A DNA stretch of 64,000 nucleotides, from contig NZ_JAMBOY010000001.1 of assembly GCF_023715885.1 (NCBI RefSeq), positions 1 through 64,000 on the forward strand. Reading direction: 5' to 3'. This document shows positions 37,277 to 45,295 of this stretch, piece after piece; positions within the stretch are counted from its first letter, which is position 1; each line of letters starts with the position of its first letter. A program made the position numbers and the translations under genes. The DNA is from Microbacterium hydrocarbonoxydans. Lineage in GTDB: Bacteria > Actinomycetota > Actinomycetes > Actinomycetales > Microbacteriaceae. The notes under the pieces are model-generated. The model was given only the letters and a program-made list of their open reading frames with translations, was not told where the DNA came from and ran no database searches.

Positions 37277-38263
37277 TCAGCGGGCCGTGAACACGATCCG
37301 CCCGCCGACGCGCCGCGCGGAGCATCCGGGCAGATCGATCGGTCCCTGACCCGCCCAGTCGGTCGCGAGCCGCGCGACCTCGACTGTCTGCACACGGCTG
37401 AGGCTGGCACCGAACTCGCTGTCGACGACGAGGCGGATGATGCGGTTGCGCAGCGCGGCGGGGTTCGCGGCGAGCGCGGCGGCGCTGACCGAGATGCCCG
37501 CCTCGGCGTGCTCGACGATGTCCTCGATCGTCTCGTGGATCATCTCGTCGAACGCCTCCGCGTCCTCCCGCAGCTGCTCGGCGGTGCGGGCGAGCGCCTC
37601 GGCGACACCGGGTCCGAGTTCGGCTTCGAGGACCGGCAGCACCCGGTCGCGTACCCGCACCCGGGCGAACCGCACATCGGCATTGTGCGGGTCGTCCCAC
37701 GCCTCGAGCGCGGATGCCGCGCAGAACGCGCGCGTCGTCTCGCGGCGCACGCCCAGCAGCGGCCGGATCCAGCGGAGTCCTTCGTCATCCACACGGACCG
37801 GAGCCATGCCCTGCAGACTCGCCGCGCCCGACCCCCTGGCCAGTCCGAGCAGCACGGTCTCCGCCTGATCGTCGAGCGTGTGCCCGAGCAGTACGGCCGC
37901 CGCACCGGCATCCGCCGCCGCATCCGCGAGGACCCGATAGCGGGCGTCACGGGCCGCGGCTTCCGGTCCGCCCTCCCCACCGACCTCGACGCGCACGACC
38001 AGGGCGCCGAGGCCGAGCGCGTCCGCTGCCTCCGCCGCGCGGCGAGCGACGGCATCCGACCCGTCCTGGAGTCCGTGGTCGACCGTGAGCGTTCCTGCTC
38101 GCAGACCGAGCTTCGGGGCTTCGAATGCGGTCGCAGCCGCGAGCGCGAGGGAGTCGGCTCCGCCGGACAGGGCGACGACCACCGTCGATCCCTCGGGCAG
38201 ATCGACGAGCGCGGTGCGCACAGCAAGGCGGGTCTGAGCGATGGAGGCAGGGAGCGACGGCAC
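37277..38263 (-). CDS. tilS: tRNA(Ile)-lysidine synthase
   Basis: A 328-residue N-type PP-loop ATPase that adds lysine to C34 of tRNA-Ile(CAU). The PP-loop motif is VVVALSGGADSLALAAA (residues 28-44); TVDHGLQDGSDAVA and LGHTLDDQAETVLLGLARGSG follow, with RPLLGVRRETTRAF. The C-terminal domain is short, as in other actinobacteria. The start is GTG 38263, with TACCGT 6 nt upstream, predicting a leaderless message. Confidence 0.95.
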   Translation of the reverse strand: MPSLPASIAQTRLAVRTALVDLPEGSTVVVALSGGADSLALAAATAFEAPKLGLRAGTLTVDHGLQDGSDAVARRAAEAADALGLGALVVRVEVGGEGGPEAAARDARYRVLADAAADAGAAAVLLGHTLDDQAETVLLGLARGSGAASLQGMAPVRVDDEGLRWIRPLLGVRRETTRAFCAASALEAWDDPHNADVRFARVRVRDRVLPVLEAELGPGVAEALARTAEQLREDAEAFDEMIHETIEDIVEHAEAGISVSAAALAANPAALRNRIIRLVVDSEFGASLSRVQTVEVARLATDWAGQGPIDLPGCSARRVGGRIVFTAR

Positions 38264-38269
38264 GGTCCC

Positions 38270-38275
38270 ACGGTA
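38270..38275 (-). promoter_or_regulatory. -10 box, leaderless tilS
   Basis: TACCGT on the minus strand lies 6 nt (gggacc) before GTG 38263. Confidence 0.45.
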
Positions 38276-38317
38276 GACGACGGATGCTCCGCCCTTCCGC
38301 CCCGCCCGCGTCGGCCA

Positions 38318-38323
38318 TAGCCT
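38318..38323 (+). promoter_or_regulatory. -10 box, leaderless TMEM175-like gene
   Basis: TAGCCT lies 6 nt (gttgcc) before GTG 38330. No Shine-Dalgarno sequence is present. Confidence 0.45.
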
Positions 38324-38329
38324 GTTGCC

Positions 38330-38959
38330 GTGTCCTCAGAGCCCGCCGTCGTCCGCCTGAATCCCGAGCGCTTCACCGCCTTCGTCGACGCCGTCGTCGC
38401 GATCGCCATGACGCTCCTCATCCTGCCTCTGATGGAATCCGTGTCCGACGCGGCGAGCGGGAAGCTCACCACCGCAGACTTCTTCCACGAGCACCACGGG
38501 CAGCTCGCGAGTTTCGCGCTGAGCTTCCTTCTGATCGCCTCGTTCTGGACGGAGCATCACCGCGTGTACAGCCGCGTGCTCCGCATCACGACCCCGCTGA
38601 TCTGGATCAACATCGTCTGGCTGTTCACGATCGTGTGGCTGCCGGTCGCGACAGCCATGATCGGACAGATGCCGGCGGATGCGCTGCAGAGGGTCGTCTA
38701 CATCGGCACTCTGATCGCTACGCAGCTCACGACGCTCGCGGCCAAGTGGTACTTCCTCCGGCATCCGCACCTCAGCGACTTCTCGAGCACATGGCTGCAG
38801 AGCGGTGTCGCCGGCGATGCGGCATCCGCCACGCTGTTCCTCATCGCGCTGGCGATCTCGATCCTCTTCCCCGGCATCGGCTATGTGGCGCTGTTCCTGC
38901 TCCTGCTGACGTCACCCCTGGCGCGCCTCCTGCACCGGGCCTTCGCCAGGAAGTCCTGA
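38330..38959 (+). CDS. TMEM175-family potassium channel-like protein
   Basis: A 209-residue membrane protein with about six TM helices. The first helix begins NPERFTAFVDAVVAIAMTLLIL, the hallmark RxxxFxDxVxAIAxTLL of DUF1211/TMEM175, although the classical FSD is FVD here. FWTEHHRVYSRV connects helices 2 and 3. Bacterial members are K+-selective leak channels of this half-size type. The start is GTG 38330 and appears leaderless. Conductance cannot be inferred from sequence. Confidence 0.85.
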   Translation: MSSEPAVVRLNPERFTAFVDAVVAIAMTLLILPLMESVSDAASGKLTTADFFHEHHGQLASFALSFLLIASFWTEHHRVYSRVLRITTPLIWINIVWLFTIVWLPVATAMIGQMPADALQRVVYIGTLIATQLTTLAAKWYFLRHPHLSDFSSTWLQSGVAGDAASATLFLIALAISILFPGIGYVALFLLLLTSPLARLLHRAFARKS

Positions 38960-39029
38960 CGGGTGCTGATGGAGGCGCGCGGGTAGGCTGGTACGCGGCA
39001 TCCACCCGTCTTTTCCAAGGAGCACACGC

Positions 39030-39521
39030 ATGGGCGCACACGACGCCGTCATCGAGATCCCGCGCGGCAGCCGCGTGAAGTACGAAGTCGACCACGAGAC
39101 CGGGCGAGTGCACCTCGACCGCGTTCTCTACACGACCTTCGGCTACCCGGCCGACTACGGCTACTTCGACAACACGCTCGGCGAGGACGGCGACCCGCTC
39201 GACGTGCTCGTGCTCCTCGACCACGCCATCTATCCGGGCGTCGTCGTCGAGGTGCGTCCCGTGGCCGTGCTCAAGATGAGCGACGAGGCCGGCGGCGACG
39301 ACAAGCTGGTCGCTGTGCTGTCGAAGGACCCGCGCTGGGCGCACATCCAGGACATCGACGACATCGCCGAGTACACGAAGAAGGAGATCGCGCACTTCTT
39401 CGAGCACTACAAGGACCTCGAGCCCAACAAGTGGGTCAAGGTCGACGAGTGGGGCAATGCCGCCGAGGCGCAGCGCATCCTCGACGAGGCGATCGCCCGT
39501 TTCGGCGAGCAGGGTCACTGA
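39030..39521 (+). CDS. ppa: Inorganic pyrophosphatase
   Basis: A 163-residue family I pyrophosphatase. VIEIPRGSRVKYEVDHETG begins the fold; GYPADYGYFDNTLGEDGDPLDVLVL (near residue 45-70) has the metal-binding Asp residues; VLSKDPRWAHIQDIDDI and HFFEHYKDLEPNKWVKV complete the active site. AAGGAG lies upstream of the ATG. A strong terminator follows. Confidence 0.97.
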   Translation: MGAHDAVIEIPRGSRVKYEVDHETGRVHLDRVLYTTFGYPADYGYFDNTLGEDGDPLDVLVLLDHAIYPGVVVEVRPVAVLKMSDEAGGDDKLVAVLSKDPRWAHIQDIDDIAEYTKKEIAHFFEHYKDLEPNKWVKVDEWGNAAEAQRILDEAIARFGEQGH

Positions 39522-39544
39522 CGCCGCATCGTCGGTCACGACGT

Positions 39545-39582
39545 GAAGACCCCCGGTCCGCTCCGCGGCCGGGGGTCTTCTT
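39545..39582 (+). terminator. Terminator after ppa
   Basis: gaagacccccgg (39545-39556) pairs with ccgggggtcttc (39569-39580) over a 12-nt loop, followed by ttcgtt. Symmetry also allows it to serve the converging M23 peptidase gene. Confidence 0.85.
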
Positions 39583-39599
39583 CGTTCAGCGCGTGCGGG

Positions 39600-40982
39600 T
39601 CAGACGGAGATGCCGCGGTCGGCCATGAACGCCGTCGGGTTGACGTAGCCGCCGTTGTGATAGACCTCGAAGTGCAGGTGGCAGCCGACGGATGCCCCGG
39701 TGTTGCCGGCGTAGGCGATGACCTGTCCGGAGTTCACCCACTGGCCGCTGCGTACCGCGAAGCCGCCGTTGCGGATGTGCGCGTAGCCGGTGGCGATTCC
39801 CCCACCGTGCTGAATGCGGATGTAGTTGCCGTAGTTGCCGTTCGGCCCGGCGTAATCCACCGTGCCGGACTGAGCGGCGTAGATGGCTGCACCGCAGCCG
39901 TTAGCGAGGTCGACGCCGAAGTGGTTTGCCGAGCACGTGGGGCACGGGCGGGGGCGGGGGCCGAAGCCGGCGCTGCGATGCCCGCCGTGCGGACGGACCC
40001 AACCGCCGGAGCCCGGGGACCCGCCGGTGCCTCCGCCTCCGCCGCCGCCTCCGCCGGAGTTCGCCGCCGCAGCGGCCGCGGCCGCTGCTTCGGCTGCTTC
40101 GCGCCGCTTGCGCTCCTCCTCGGCGACCCGCACGCCCTCCTGGTAGCCGGCGACGGTCGTGGCTGTCTGGTCCTTGAGCGCGGCCAGCTGCGCCTGCATC
40201 GTGGCGAGGTTGGCCGTCTGCTCGTCGAGTGCCGCCTGAGCCGCCGCAGCCGCTTCCTGCGCCGCGATCATCTTCTGCTCGGCGATCTGCTGCAGCCGAT
40301 CACGCTCGTCGCGCGCCACCTTGGCCTGATCGCTGAGCGACTGGGCCGAGTTGCGAGCGGCGACGGCGTTGTCGTACATCGTCTGGTTGTACTGGTAGAC
40401 CTTGTCCATCGACCCGAGTCGGGACAGCAGGTCGTCGACGTCATCCGCCGACTCGGAGAAGAAGAGCTGCAGGGCGGTGTCGTCGCCGCCGTTGCGGTAC
40501 AGCTGTGCGGCGAGCTGGGCCGCCTTGTGCGTTGCCTCGTCGGCGACGAGCGCCTGCGCGTCGGCCTGAGCCTGCAGAGCGTCCGCTGCGGCGATCGCCT
40601 CGAAATACGCCTGCTGGGCGGCGTAGTACTCGTTTCCCGCCAGCTCGGCGGCGGCCTGCGTGTCAGCGACCTTCTGCGTGAGCGACTGGATCAGTCCCTC
40701 GATGCGGGTGACCTCGGCCGCCTTCGCGTTCTGGTTGCTCATGGCCCGCTGCACGTCGTCCCAGCTCGGATACGTCGCGGCATAGGCGGCGGATGTCGTC
40801 GCGCCGATGCCGAACGCGCTGAGCGCGACGACGCCGAGAGCACCGAGCCCGAGGCCGAGCGCGCCGCGGCGGCTGACGGAATCCTTCGACCAGAAGGCGC
40901 GGCTCTCAGCGGACGTGGGCGCGCAGCCGCAGTCGTCGGACGCCAAAAGGCCCGCATCCTGGGGGAGATGCTTGTCGTTCAC
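39600..40982 (-). CDS. Secreted M23 (LytM-type) peptidase with N-terminal coiled coil
   Basis: 460 residues. An N-terminal cytoplasmic stretch carries SRRGALGLGLGALGVVALSAFGIGATTSAAYA, which could be a signal peptide or anchor (SRRG suggests possible Tat targeting). Residues 75-300 form long coiled coils rich in Ala/Gln, then a nine-glycine linker and the M23 domain. Its zinc site is complete: HFGVD near residue 355, HLHFE near residue 435, plus GYAHI. It is the EnvC/NlpD-like plan of cell-separation regulators or endopeptidases. The start is GTG 40982, with GGAAGGGG upstream. Confidence 0.92.
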   Translation of the reverse strand: MNDKHLPQDAGLLASDDCGCAPTSAESRAFWSKDSVSRRGALGLGLGALGVVALSAFGIGATTSAAYAATYPSWDDVQRAMSNQNAKAAEVTRIEGLIQSLTQKVADTQAAAELAGNEYYAAQQAYFEAIAAADALQAQADAQALVADEATHKAAQLAAQLYRNGGDDTALQLFFSESADDVDDLLSRLGSMDKVYQYNQTMYDNAVAARNSAQSLSDQAKVARDERDRLQQIAEQKMIAAQEAAAAAQAALDEQTANLATMQAQLAALKDQTATTVAGYQEGVRVAEEERKRREAAEAAAAAAAAANSGGGGGGGGGTGGSPGSGGWVRPHGGHRSAGFGPRPRPCPTCSANHFGVDLANGCGAAIYAAQSGTVDYAGPNGNYGNYIRIQHGGGIATGYAHIRNGGFAVRSGQWVNSGQVIAYAGNTGASVGCHLHFEVYHNGGYVNPTAFMADRGISV

Positions 40983-41125
40983 GCGGCCCCTTCCGCCGGT
41001 TTCACAGATGCCACACTAACAACAACTTTCACACCAGCAACAGAGCCGGATCGGAACGCGGGCGCAGTTCAGCGTCCCCCATCGTCCTACCGAACACGCC
41101 CGGGACGTGGGCGGCGCGCCCTCGA

Positions 41126-41156
41126 TTCGCAATTTGCCTGAGCGATCCCTTATGCT
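41126..41156 (+). promoter_or_regulatory. Candidate promoter of the tRNA operon
   Basis: TATGCT (41151-41156) is a good -10, with TTCGCA/TCGCAA about 18-19 bp upstream. It is 37 bp before tRNA-Glu. The spacing is slightly long. Confidence 0.4.
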
Positions 41157-41192
41157 TGAGCGTCGGCAAGGAAGTCCCCCGGGACAGACTTC

Positions 41193-41265
41193 GGCCCCAT
41201 CGTTTAGCGGCCTAGGACGCCGCCCTTTCACGGCGGTAGCACGGGTTCGAATCCCGTTGGGGTCA
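41193..41265 (+). tRNA. tRNA-Glu (anticodon UUC)
   Basis: The acceptor GGCCCCA pairs with TGGGGTC (one G-U pair). The anticodon stem-loop is CCGCC-CTTTCAC-GGCGG (anticodon TTC). The T-loop is TTCGAAT. The discriminator is A; no encoded CCA. It is first in a three-tRNA operon. Confidence 0.96.
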
Positions 41266-41294
41266 CTCCATCCGATACAATTGAAAACAAGTAT

Positions 41295-41368
41295 GGCCCT
41301 GTAGCGCAGTTGGTTAGCGTGCCGCCCTGTCACGGCGGAGGTCGCGGGTTCAAGTCCCGTCAGGGTCG
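41295..41368 (+). tRNA. tRNA-Asp (anticodon GUC)
   Basis: The acceptor GGCCCTG pairs with CAGGGTC; anticodon stem-loop CCGCC-CTGTCAC-GGCGG (anticodon GTC); T-loop TTCAAGT; discriminator G as required for Asp identity. It starts 29 bp after tRNA-Glu. Confidence 0.96.
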
Positions 41369-41436
41369 CTCTGTGCGATTGGTCCTTTTCTCGGAGAGGG
41401 CCTTTCGTCTAGATGCGACAGGTTCGCCGGTCGCAC

Positions 41437-41509
41437 GGCTCTGTAGCTCAGTTGGTAGAGCGCACGACTGAAAATCGTGAGGTCACGGGATCGACGCCCG
41501 TCGGAGCCA
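41437..41509 (+). tRNA. tRNA-Phe (anticodon GAA)
   Basis: The acceptor GGCTCTG pairs with CGGAGCC; anticodon stem-loop CACGA-CTGAAAA-TCGTG (anticodon GAA); discriminator A. The T-loop reads ATCGACG, so position 54 is A instead of the nearly universal T. It is the third gene of the operon and is followed by a terminator. Confidence 0.95.
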
Positions 41510-41536
41510 CAAGGACCGTCATTACAACGGTCCCAG

Positions 41537-41577
41537 AAACCCTCGCCTAGCTTCTACATGGCGGGGGTTTTGCTTTG
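41537..41577 (+). terminator. Terminator of the tRNA operon
   Basis: aaaccctcgcc (41537-41547) pairs with ggcgggggttt (41560-41570, one mismatch) and is followed by tgctttg. It lies 28 bp after tRNA-Phe. Confidence 0.8.
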
Positions 41578-41669
41578 CCCCGGTGACGAAGCGACGTCAT
41601 CCTCGAGGTGGACGCCGATACCTCGCCCGCCGGATGACCCGGCCCCGCGCCCGCGGCGAGGCTGGATGC

Positions 41670-42110
41670 ATGAACGCACGAACTGCCCTCGCCGCCCCCG
41701 CCCTGATCGCCGCCGGGCTGCTGGCTCTCACCGGATGCTCCGCGTACGACAGCCTCGTCCACAAGTACGCGACGACGGCGTTCGACGACAGGAGTGCCTT
41801 CGAGGCGGATGCAGAGGTCGACGCCTCGTGGATTCCCACCGATGCGACCGGCATCACTGTGAGGACGTCGACGCTGGAGGATGCTGCGGACGCCGTCATC
41901 CTGCTCACGAGCGACTCTCCGCTCTCGGATGACTGCCGCGAGGTCGATCGCTACTCCGCTCCCTCGTGGGTGCTCGACGGCGCCCCCGATCCGTACGAGG
42001 CCGAGACCGTCTTCGCCTGCGATGACTGGAGCGTGATCGCAGGCGACGGCGTGTGGTTCGGGTGGACCCCGAACTCGCCCGAAGAGCGCGGGGCCACCAG
42101 CGCAGGCTGA
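41670..42110 (+). CDS. Putative lipoprotein of unknown function
   Basis: 146 residues. A signal peptide (MNARTALAAPALIAAGLLAL) ends in the lipobox LTGC. The mature part has an acidic surface and contains WIPTDATGITVRTSTLEDAADAVILL and two later cysteines (DDCREVD, FACDDWSV) that may pair. No family is recognised. ATG 41670 was chosen because it places the signal peptide correctly; the open frame extends upstream to 41583 without a better start. Confidence 0.75.
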   Translation: MNARTALAAPALIAAGLLALTGCSAYDSLVHKYATTAFDDRSAFEADAEVDASWIPTDATGITVRTSTLEDAADAVILLTSDSPLSDDCREVDRYSAPSWVLDGAPDPYEAETVFACDDWSVIAGDGVWFGWTPNSPEERGATSAG

Positions 42111-42125
42111 GCCAGCACCGCCCGA

Positions 42126-42168
42126 GCAACTCGGGTTGACAAGCGATCACTAAGCAACGTAGGTTGAC
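42126..42168. promoter_or_regulatory. Twin operators CAAC-N4-GTTG over the HTH gene promoter
   Basis: GCAACTCGGGTTGAC (42126-42140) and GCAACGTAGGTTGAC (42154-42168) are direct copies 28 bp apart, and each contains the inverted repeat CAAC-N4-GTTG. The first covers the -35 TTGACA (42136-42141), and the second covers the -10 TAGGTT (42160-42165). The box lies 6 nt before ATG 42172, so the message should be leaderless. The layout fits autoregulation by the HTH protein encoded just downstream. Confidence 0.7.
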
Positions 42169-42171
42169 GGC

Positions 42172-42423
42172 ATGGACTCCGACTCCTCCGACGTGGCGAC
42201 CATCGCCGCCAGCACCAGCGATCCCCGCGCCGGCCTGCGCGCCATCGCGACGCTACGGCGCCTCACCGACACCTGGGAGCTCGCGCAGGTCGAGGCGGGT
42301 CTGCGCGCCGGGATGACGTGGCAGGACGTCGCCGACGCCCTCGGCGTCACGCGTCAGGCCGTGCACAAGAAGCACGCGCGGCGCATCGATCCCACCATCC
42401 CCGTCCCCCGGAGGAACTCTTGA
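42172..42423 (+). CDS. Small HTH DNA-binding protein
   Basis: 83 residues. The helix-turn-helix is at residues 48-69 (MTWQDVADALGVTRQAVHKKHA), similar to MerR/sigma-70-region-4-like HTH segments. The N-terminal half is helical (RAGLRAIATLRRLTDTWELAQVEAGLRAG) and probably dimerises. The C-terminal 14 residues are a basic tail. It is coupled to the next gene by a 4-nt overlap (TTGA). Two inverted repeats in its own promoter are candidate targets. Confidence 0.85.
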   Translation: MDSDSSDVATIAASTSDPRAGLRAIATLRRLTDTWELAQVEAGLRAGMTWQDVADALGVTRQAVHKKHARRIDPTIPVPRRNS

Positions 42424-43379
42424 GCAAGCTGACGCGCGCCGCCGCCACCGCTCACACGCTGTCACTCGCCGCGATGGAAGAAGCCTCGCGATACGGCACG
42501 CGCGATGCCGGGATCGAGCACCTCCTGCTCGCGCTCACCCTCGACGCCGACCTGGGCGGGCAGGTCTTGCGCAGCCTCGGACTCGGCCTCGACCCGGTGC
42601 GCGCCGCCATCGACGAGGAGCGTGCGACTCAGCTCGCCGCACTCGGCGTCGACGTCAGTCACGAGCCGTCGCGCATCGTCTTCCACGAGACGGCCGGGTA
42701 CGACTGGACCCCGCAGGCCCTCGCGGTGCTCAACCGCGCGAACACACGAGGACGCGACGGCAGCTCGATCGCCGTGCTCCGGTCGCTGCTCGACGAACCG
42801 AGCGGCACCATCGACGCGCTGCTCGCTCAGCTCGGTGTCACGAAGCCGGAGGTCACCGCCGCCCTCGACCGGGTCGAGCACCTCCCCGACACAGACGTCA
42901 CCGGAGCATCCGAGATCCTTCGGAGGATGCATGACGCGTTCGTGCCCGCACCACCCGCCGAGGTCGAGGCGTTCGTCGCGAATCCGACGAGGATCCCGGA
43001 GTGGGAACCGAGCATCGAGTCCATCGCTCTGACGGACGGGCGCTGGGAGGGTCGATCGACCTCGGAGCATCCGGACGGGAGACCGGTGGAGATCAGGGAC
43101 GGCTTCCACCGCCAGCTCGTCGAGCCAGCCGAGTCCGAGGTCGGCACCACGTGGCGCTTCTCCTACCCCGACGCTGCGCACTCGAACACACGCGTCGTGG
43201 GCTTCCGCTGCGAGCCGGCGGCCGGCGGCACCCAGCTGCGCATCACCCTCGCGTGGGAGCGCGCCGCGACGCGGCGCCCGAACAGGGTGCGATCCTTCCT
43301 GCTCCGACCGGTGTTCCGCGTGCTGATGTACACGCAGCTGACCCAGATAGCCAGCGGGATCACGCGAGCGTTCCGCTGA
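42420..43379 (+). CDS. Clp N-terminal domain protein fused to an SRPBCC domain
   Basis: A 319-residue protein starting at TTG 42420, with GGAGGAAC 5 nt upstream. Residues 1-150 hold two Clp-N (ClpA/ClpC substrate-binding) repeats: ASRYGTRDAGIEHLLLALTLD and YDWTPQALAVLNRANTRGRDGSSIAVLRSLLDE. From about residue 165 a SRPBCC/polyketide-cyclase-like domain follows (MHDAFVPAPPAEVEAFVANPTRIPEWEPSIESI ... GTQLRITLAWERA). There is no AAA+ ATPase module, so it is not a chaperone by itself; it may bind adaptor-type substrates or a hydrophobic ligand. A strong hairpin follows. Confidence 0.85.
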   Translation: MSKLTRAAATAHTLSLAAMEEASRYGTRDAGIEHLLLALTLDADLGGQVLRSLGLGLDPVRAAIDEERATQLAALGVDVSHEPSRIVFHETAGYDWTPQALAVLNRANTRGRDGSSIAVLRSLLDEPSGTIDALLAQLGVTKPEVTAALDRVEHLPDTDVTGASEILRRMHDAFVPAPPAEVEAFVANPTRIPEWEPSIESIALTDGRWEGRSTSEHPDGRPVEIRDGFHRQLVEPAESEVGTTWRFSYPDAAHSNTRVVGFRCEPAAGGTQLRITLAWERAATRRPNRVRSFLLRPVFRVLMYTQLTQIASGITRAFR

Positions 43380-43413
43380 CGCATCCGAGCGGACCCACGG
43401 GGAGGAAGAGGTT

Positions 43414-43445
43414 CCGGTCCCCCGTACCCGATTACGGAGGACCGG
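43414..43445 (+). terminator. Hairpin terminator after the Clp-N/SRPBCC gene
   Basis: ccggtcccccgta (43414-43426) pairs with tacggaggaccgg (43433-43445), 12 of 13 pairs, 6-nt loop. The rest of the 300-bp gap (43380-43679) has no supported gene; it ends with the -10 of the AEC transporter gene. Confidence 0.6.
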
Positions 43446-43667
43446 AGCAGTCGATGAGAAGGTCCGCAAGCGCACCCACCCCCGCAGTGCGCTCGAGACC
43501 GAGAGAAACCCGAAGACGCCGACTGGGCCGACCGACGCGGAGCGGCACGGGTGCGGCTCGTTGTACTGCCAGCGTACGGATGCCGCCGGATCCCCGCTCG
43601 TAAGGGCCTCACCATTGACGCGGGCCTCGGCCCCTGATAGGCGTCCTCCCGCACGCTCGACCCTCGC

Positions 43668-43673
43668 TACGCT
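43668..43673 (+). promoter_or_regulatory. -10 box, leaderless AEC transporter gene
   Basis: TACGCT lies 6 nt (cggagg) before ATG 43680. GGAGG directly abuts the ATG, too close for a functional ribosome-binding site. Confidence 0.45.
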
Positions 43674-43679
43674 CGGAGG

Positions 43680-44600
43680 ATGCTCGATACGCTCACCGGA
43701 TTCGCCGTGGTGGGTGTCGCAATCGCCCTCGGGTGGATCATCGGACGCATCGATCTGCTCGGCCCGCACGCTCGGCACGTGCTCGGCCGGCTGATCTTCT
43801 TCGTGCTCTCGCCGTTCCTGCTCTTCACCGTGCTGGCCCAGGCCGACGCGACGATGCTGTTCTCGTCGCTCCTCCCCGTCTCCGCGATCGCGGCCGTCGC
43901 GGTCATCGCCGTCTACGCGCTCGTCGCGCGCCTGTGGTGGCGGCGTCCGGTGGGCGAGACCTTGATCGGCGCCCTGGCGGCCGGACAGGTCAACTCGAAC
44001 AACATCGGCATCCCCCTCTCCCTCTACCTGTTGGGCAGCGCCGCGTATCCGGCGCCGGTGGTGCTCATGCAGCTGCTCGTCTTCACGCCGATCTCGCTGT
44101 CGACCCTCGACGCGGTCACCAGCGATGCGGTCTCGTTTGCCAAGACCCTGCGCCGCACGGCGACGAACCCCATCATCATCGGCTCGCTGCTGGGCACCCT
44201 CGTGTCGGTGTTCGACATCTCGCTGCCGCCGATCGTGACGCAGCCGGCGCAGCTCATCGCCGACGCCGCAGTCCCCGTCCTGCTCATCAGCTACGGCATC
44301 TCCCTGCACGGTCAGCGCGTGCTGGGGGCGCGGGGGCACCGCCGTGACGTGGTCCTCGCCTCGGTGCTGAAGCTCCTCGCGATGCCGGTCATCGCCTGGG
44401 TCGTGGCGGAGTTCGTCTTCGGGCTCTCGCCGCACGAGGTGCTGATCGTCGTCATCCTCGCAGCCCTCCCGACGGCACAGAACGTCTTCAACTACTCGCA
44501 GCGATACGACGTGGGTGAATCGATCTCACGCGACACGGTGTTCCTCACGACAGTCGGATGCCTTCCCGTGCTCGTGCTGATCATGGCGCTGCTCGGATGA
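43680..44600 (+). CDS. AEC (auxin efflux carrier) family transporter
   Basis: A 306-residue membrane protein with ten predicted TM helices in two five-helix halves. GWIIGRIDLLGPHARHVLGRLIFFVLSPFLLF begins the first half; the family hallmark GQVNSNNIGIPLSLYLLG is near residue 100; the second half contains NPIIIGSLLGTLVSVF and ALPTAQNVFNYSQRYDVG. Bacterial members export or import small organic acids such as malonate or malate; the substrate is not known. Confidence 0.9.
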   Translation: MLDTLTGFAVVGVAIALGWIIGRIDLLGPHARHVLGRLIFFVLSPFLLFTVLAQADATMLFSSLLPVSAIAAVAVIAVYALVARLWWRRPVGETLIGALAAGQVNSNNIGIPLSLYLLGSAAYPAPVVLMQLLVFTPISLSTLDAVTSDAVSFAKTLRRTATNPIIIGSLLGTLVSVFDISLPPIVTQPAQLIADAAVPVLLISYGISLHGQRVLGARGHRRDVVLASVLKLLAMPVIAWVVAEFVFGLSPHEVLIVVILAALPTAQNVFNYSQRYDVGESISRDTVFLTTVGCLPVLVLIMALLG

Positions 44601-44642
44601 CCACGCCGATGCGGAACACCGACGGGTCGTAGGTTGGTGACC

Positions 44643-45155
44643 GTGGACAACCCGATCCTCCTCTTCGCGCCGATCGCCGTCATCGTGGTGCTCGCGATGC
44701 TGCTGCCCGGGTGGATTCGGCGGTCATCGAACACCCGGGCCCGACGCGCGGGTCGACGCTTCGAGGAGGGCCAGCTGCTCGTGATCCTGGACTCCCTCGG
44801 CACCGCCCTCGACCTGGGCACCGATCCGGAGGCCGCTCGACGACTCGTCGACCGGATGGTGCAGCGAGAGCCGCGCAAGTACACGATGCTCGGAAACGGC
44901 GTCTACGGCATCCGCTTCGTGGAACCGGATGACGCGATCGTGCGGCTCACCGCCAGCGACATGGGCACACGTCTGCGGGTCGAGGAGTTCCGGGAGTACC
45001 TCGGCCGCCCGAACACGGCCGGGTTCTGGAACGACCTGCGCAGCGGCGTCATCGCCGAGGCCGAGGCGCACGGCATCCCGACCACGGCACCGTCATCCCC
45101 CTCGACGTTCGAGCGCCGCGGTGGCCCTGAGCCGGTGTGGCGGCTGAGCGGCTGA
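44643..45155 (+). CDS. Membrane-anchored protein of unknown function
   Basis: About 170 residues. One N-terminal TM helix (ILLFAPIAVIVVLAMLLPGWI) is followed by a basic stretch RRSSNTRARRAGRR and a soluble domain (LLVILDSLGTALDLGTDPEAARRLVDRMVQREPRKY and NGVYGIRFVEPDDAIVRL). No family is recognised. The start is uncertain: TTG 44634, GTG 44637 and GTG 44643 are in frame; GTG 44643 is preferred because TAGGTT lies 7 nt before it, giving a leaderless message. It is 42 bp after the AEC gene. Confidence 0.7.
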   Translation: MDNPILLFAPIAVIVVLAMLLPGWIRRSSNTRARRAGRRFEEGQLLVILDSLGTALDLGTDPEAARRLVDRMVQREPRKYTMLGNGVYGIRFVEPDDAIVRLTASDMGTRLRVEEFREYLGRPNTAGFWNDLRSGVIAEAEAHGIPTTAPSSPSTFERRGGPEPVWRLSG

Positions 45156-45295
45156 GCTCCGGAAACGGGTGGGTGAATCCGGGCCGACGCAACTAGGCTG
45201 TGGTACGTCGTCGATGCGCCCGCTCGGCCCTCGGCATCCGACAGCTCGCCACATCGCAGACCTCCGGACTGCGACATGCGCCAGAAAGGCTGACC

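Noticed and set aside
43380-43679. A possible short gene in the 300-bp gap before the AEC transporter
   Set aside because: No frame has a start signal and protein-like composition together; the gap holds only a hairpin and a promoter.
42462-44435. A minus-strand frame of 657 codons antisense to the Clp-N/SRPBCC gene, the gap and the AEC gene
   Set aside because: Low-complexity H/R/D/E-rich sequence that spans a terminator hairpin and a promoter; a shadow frame.
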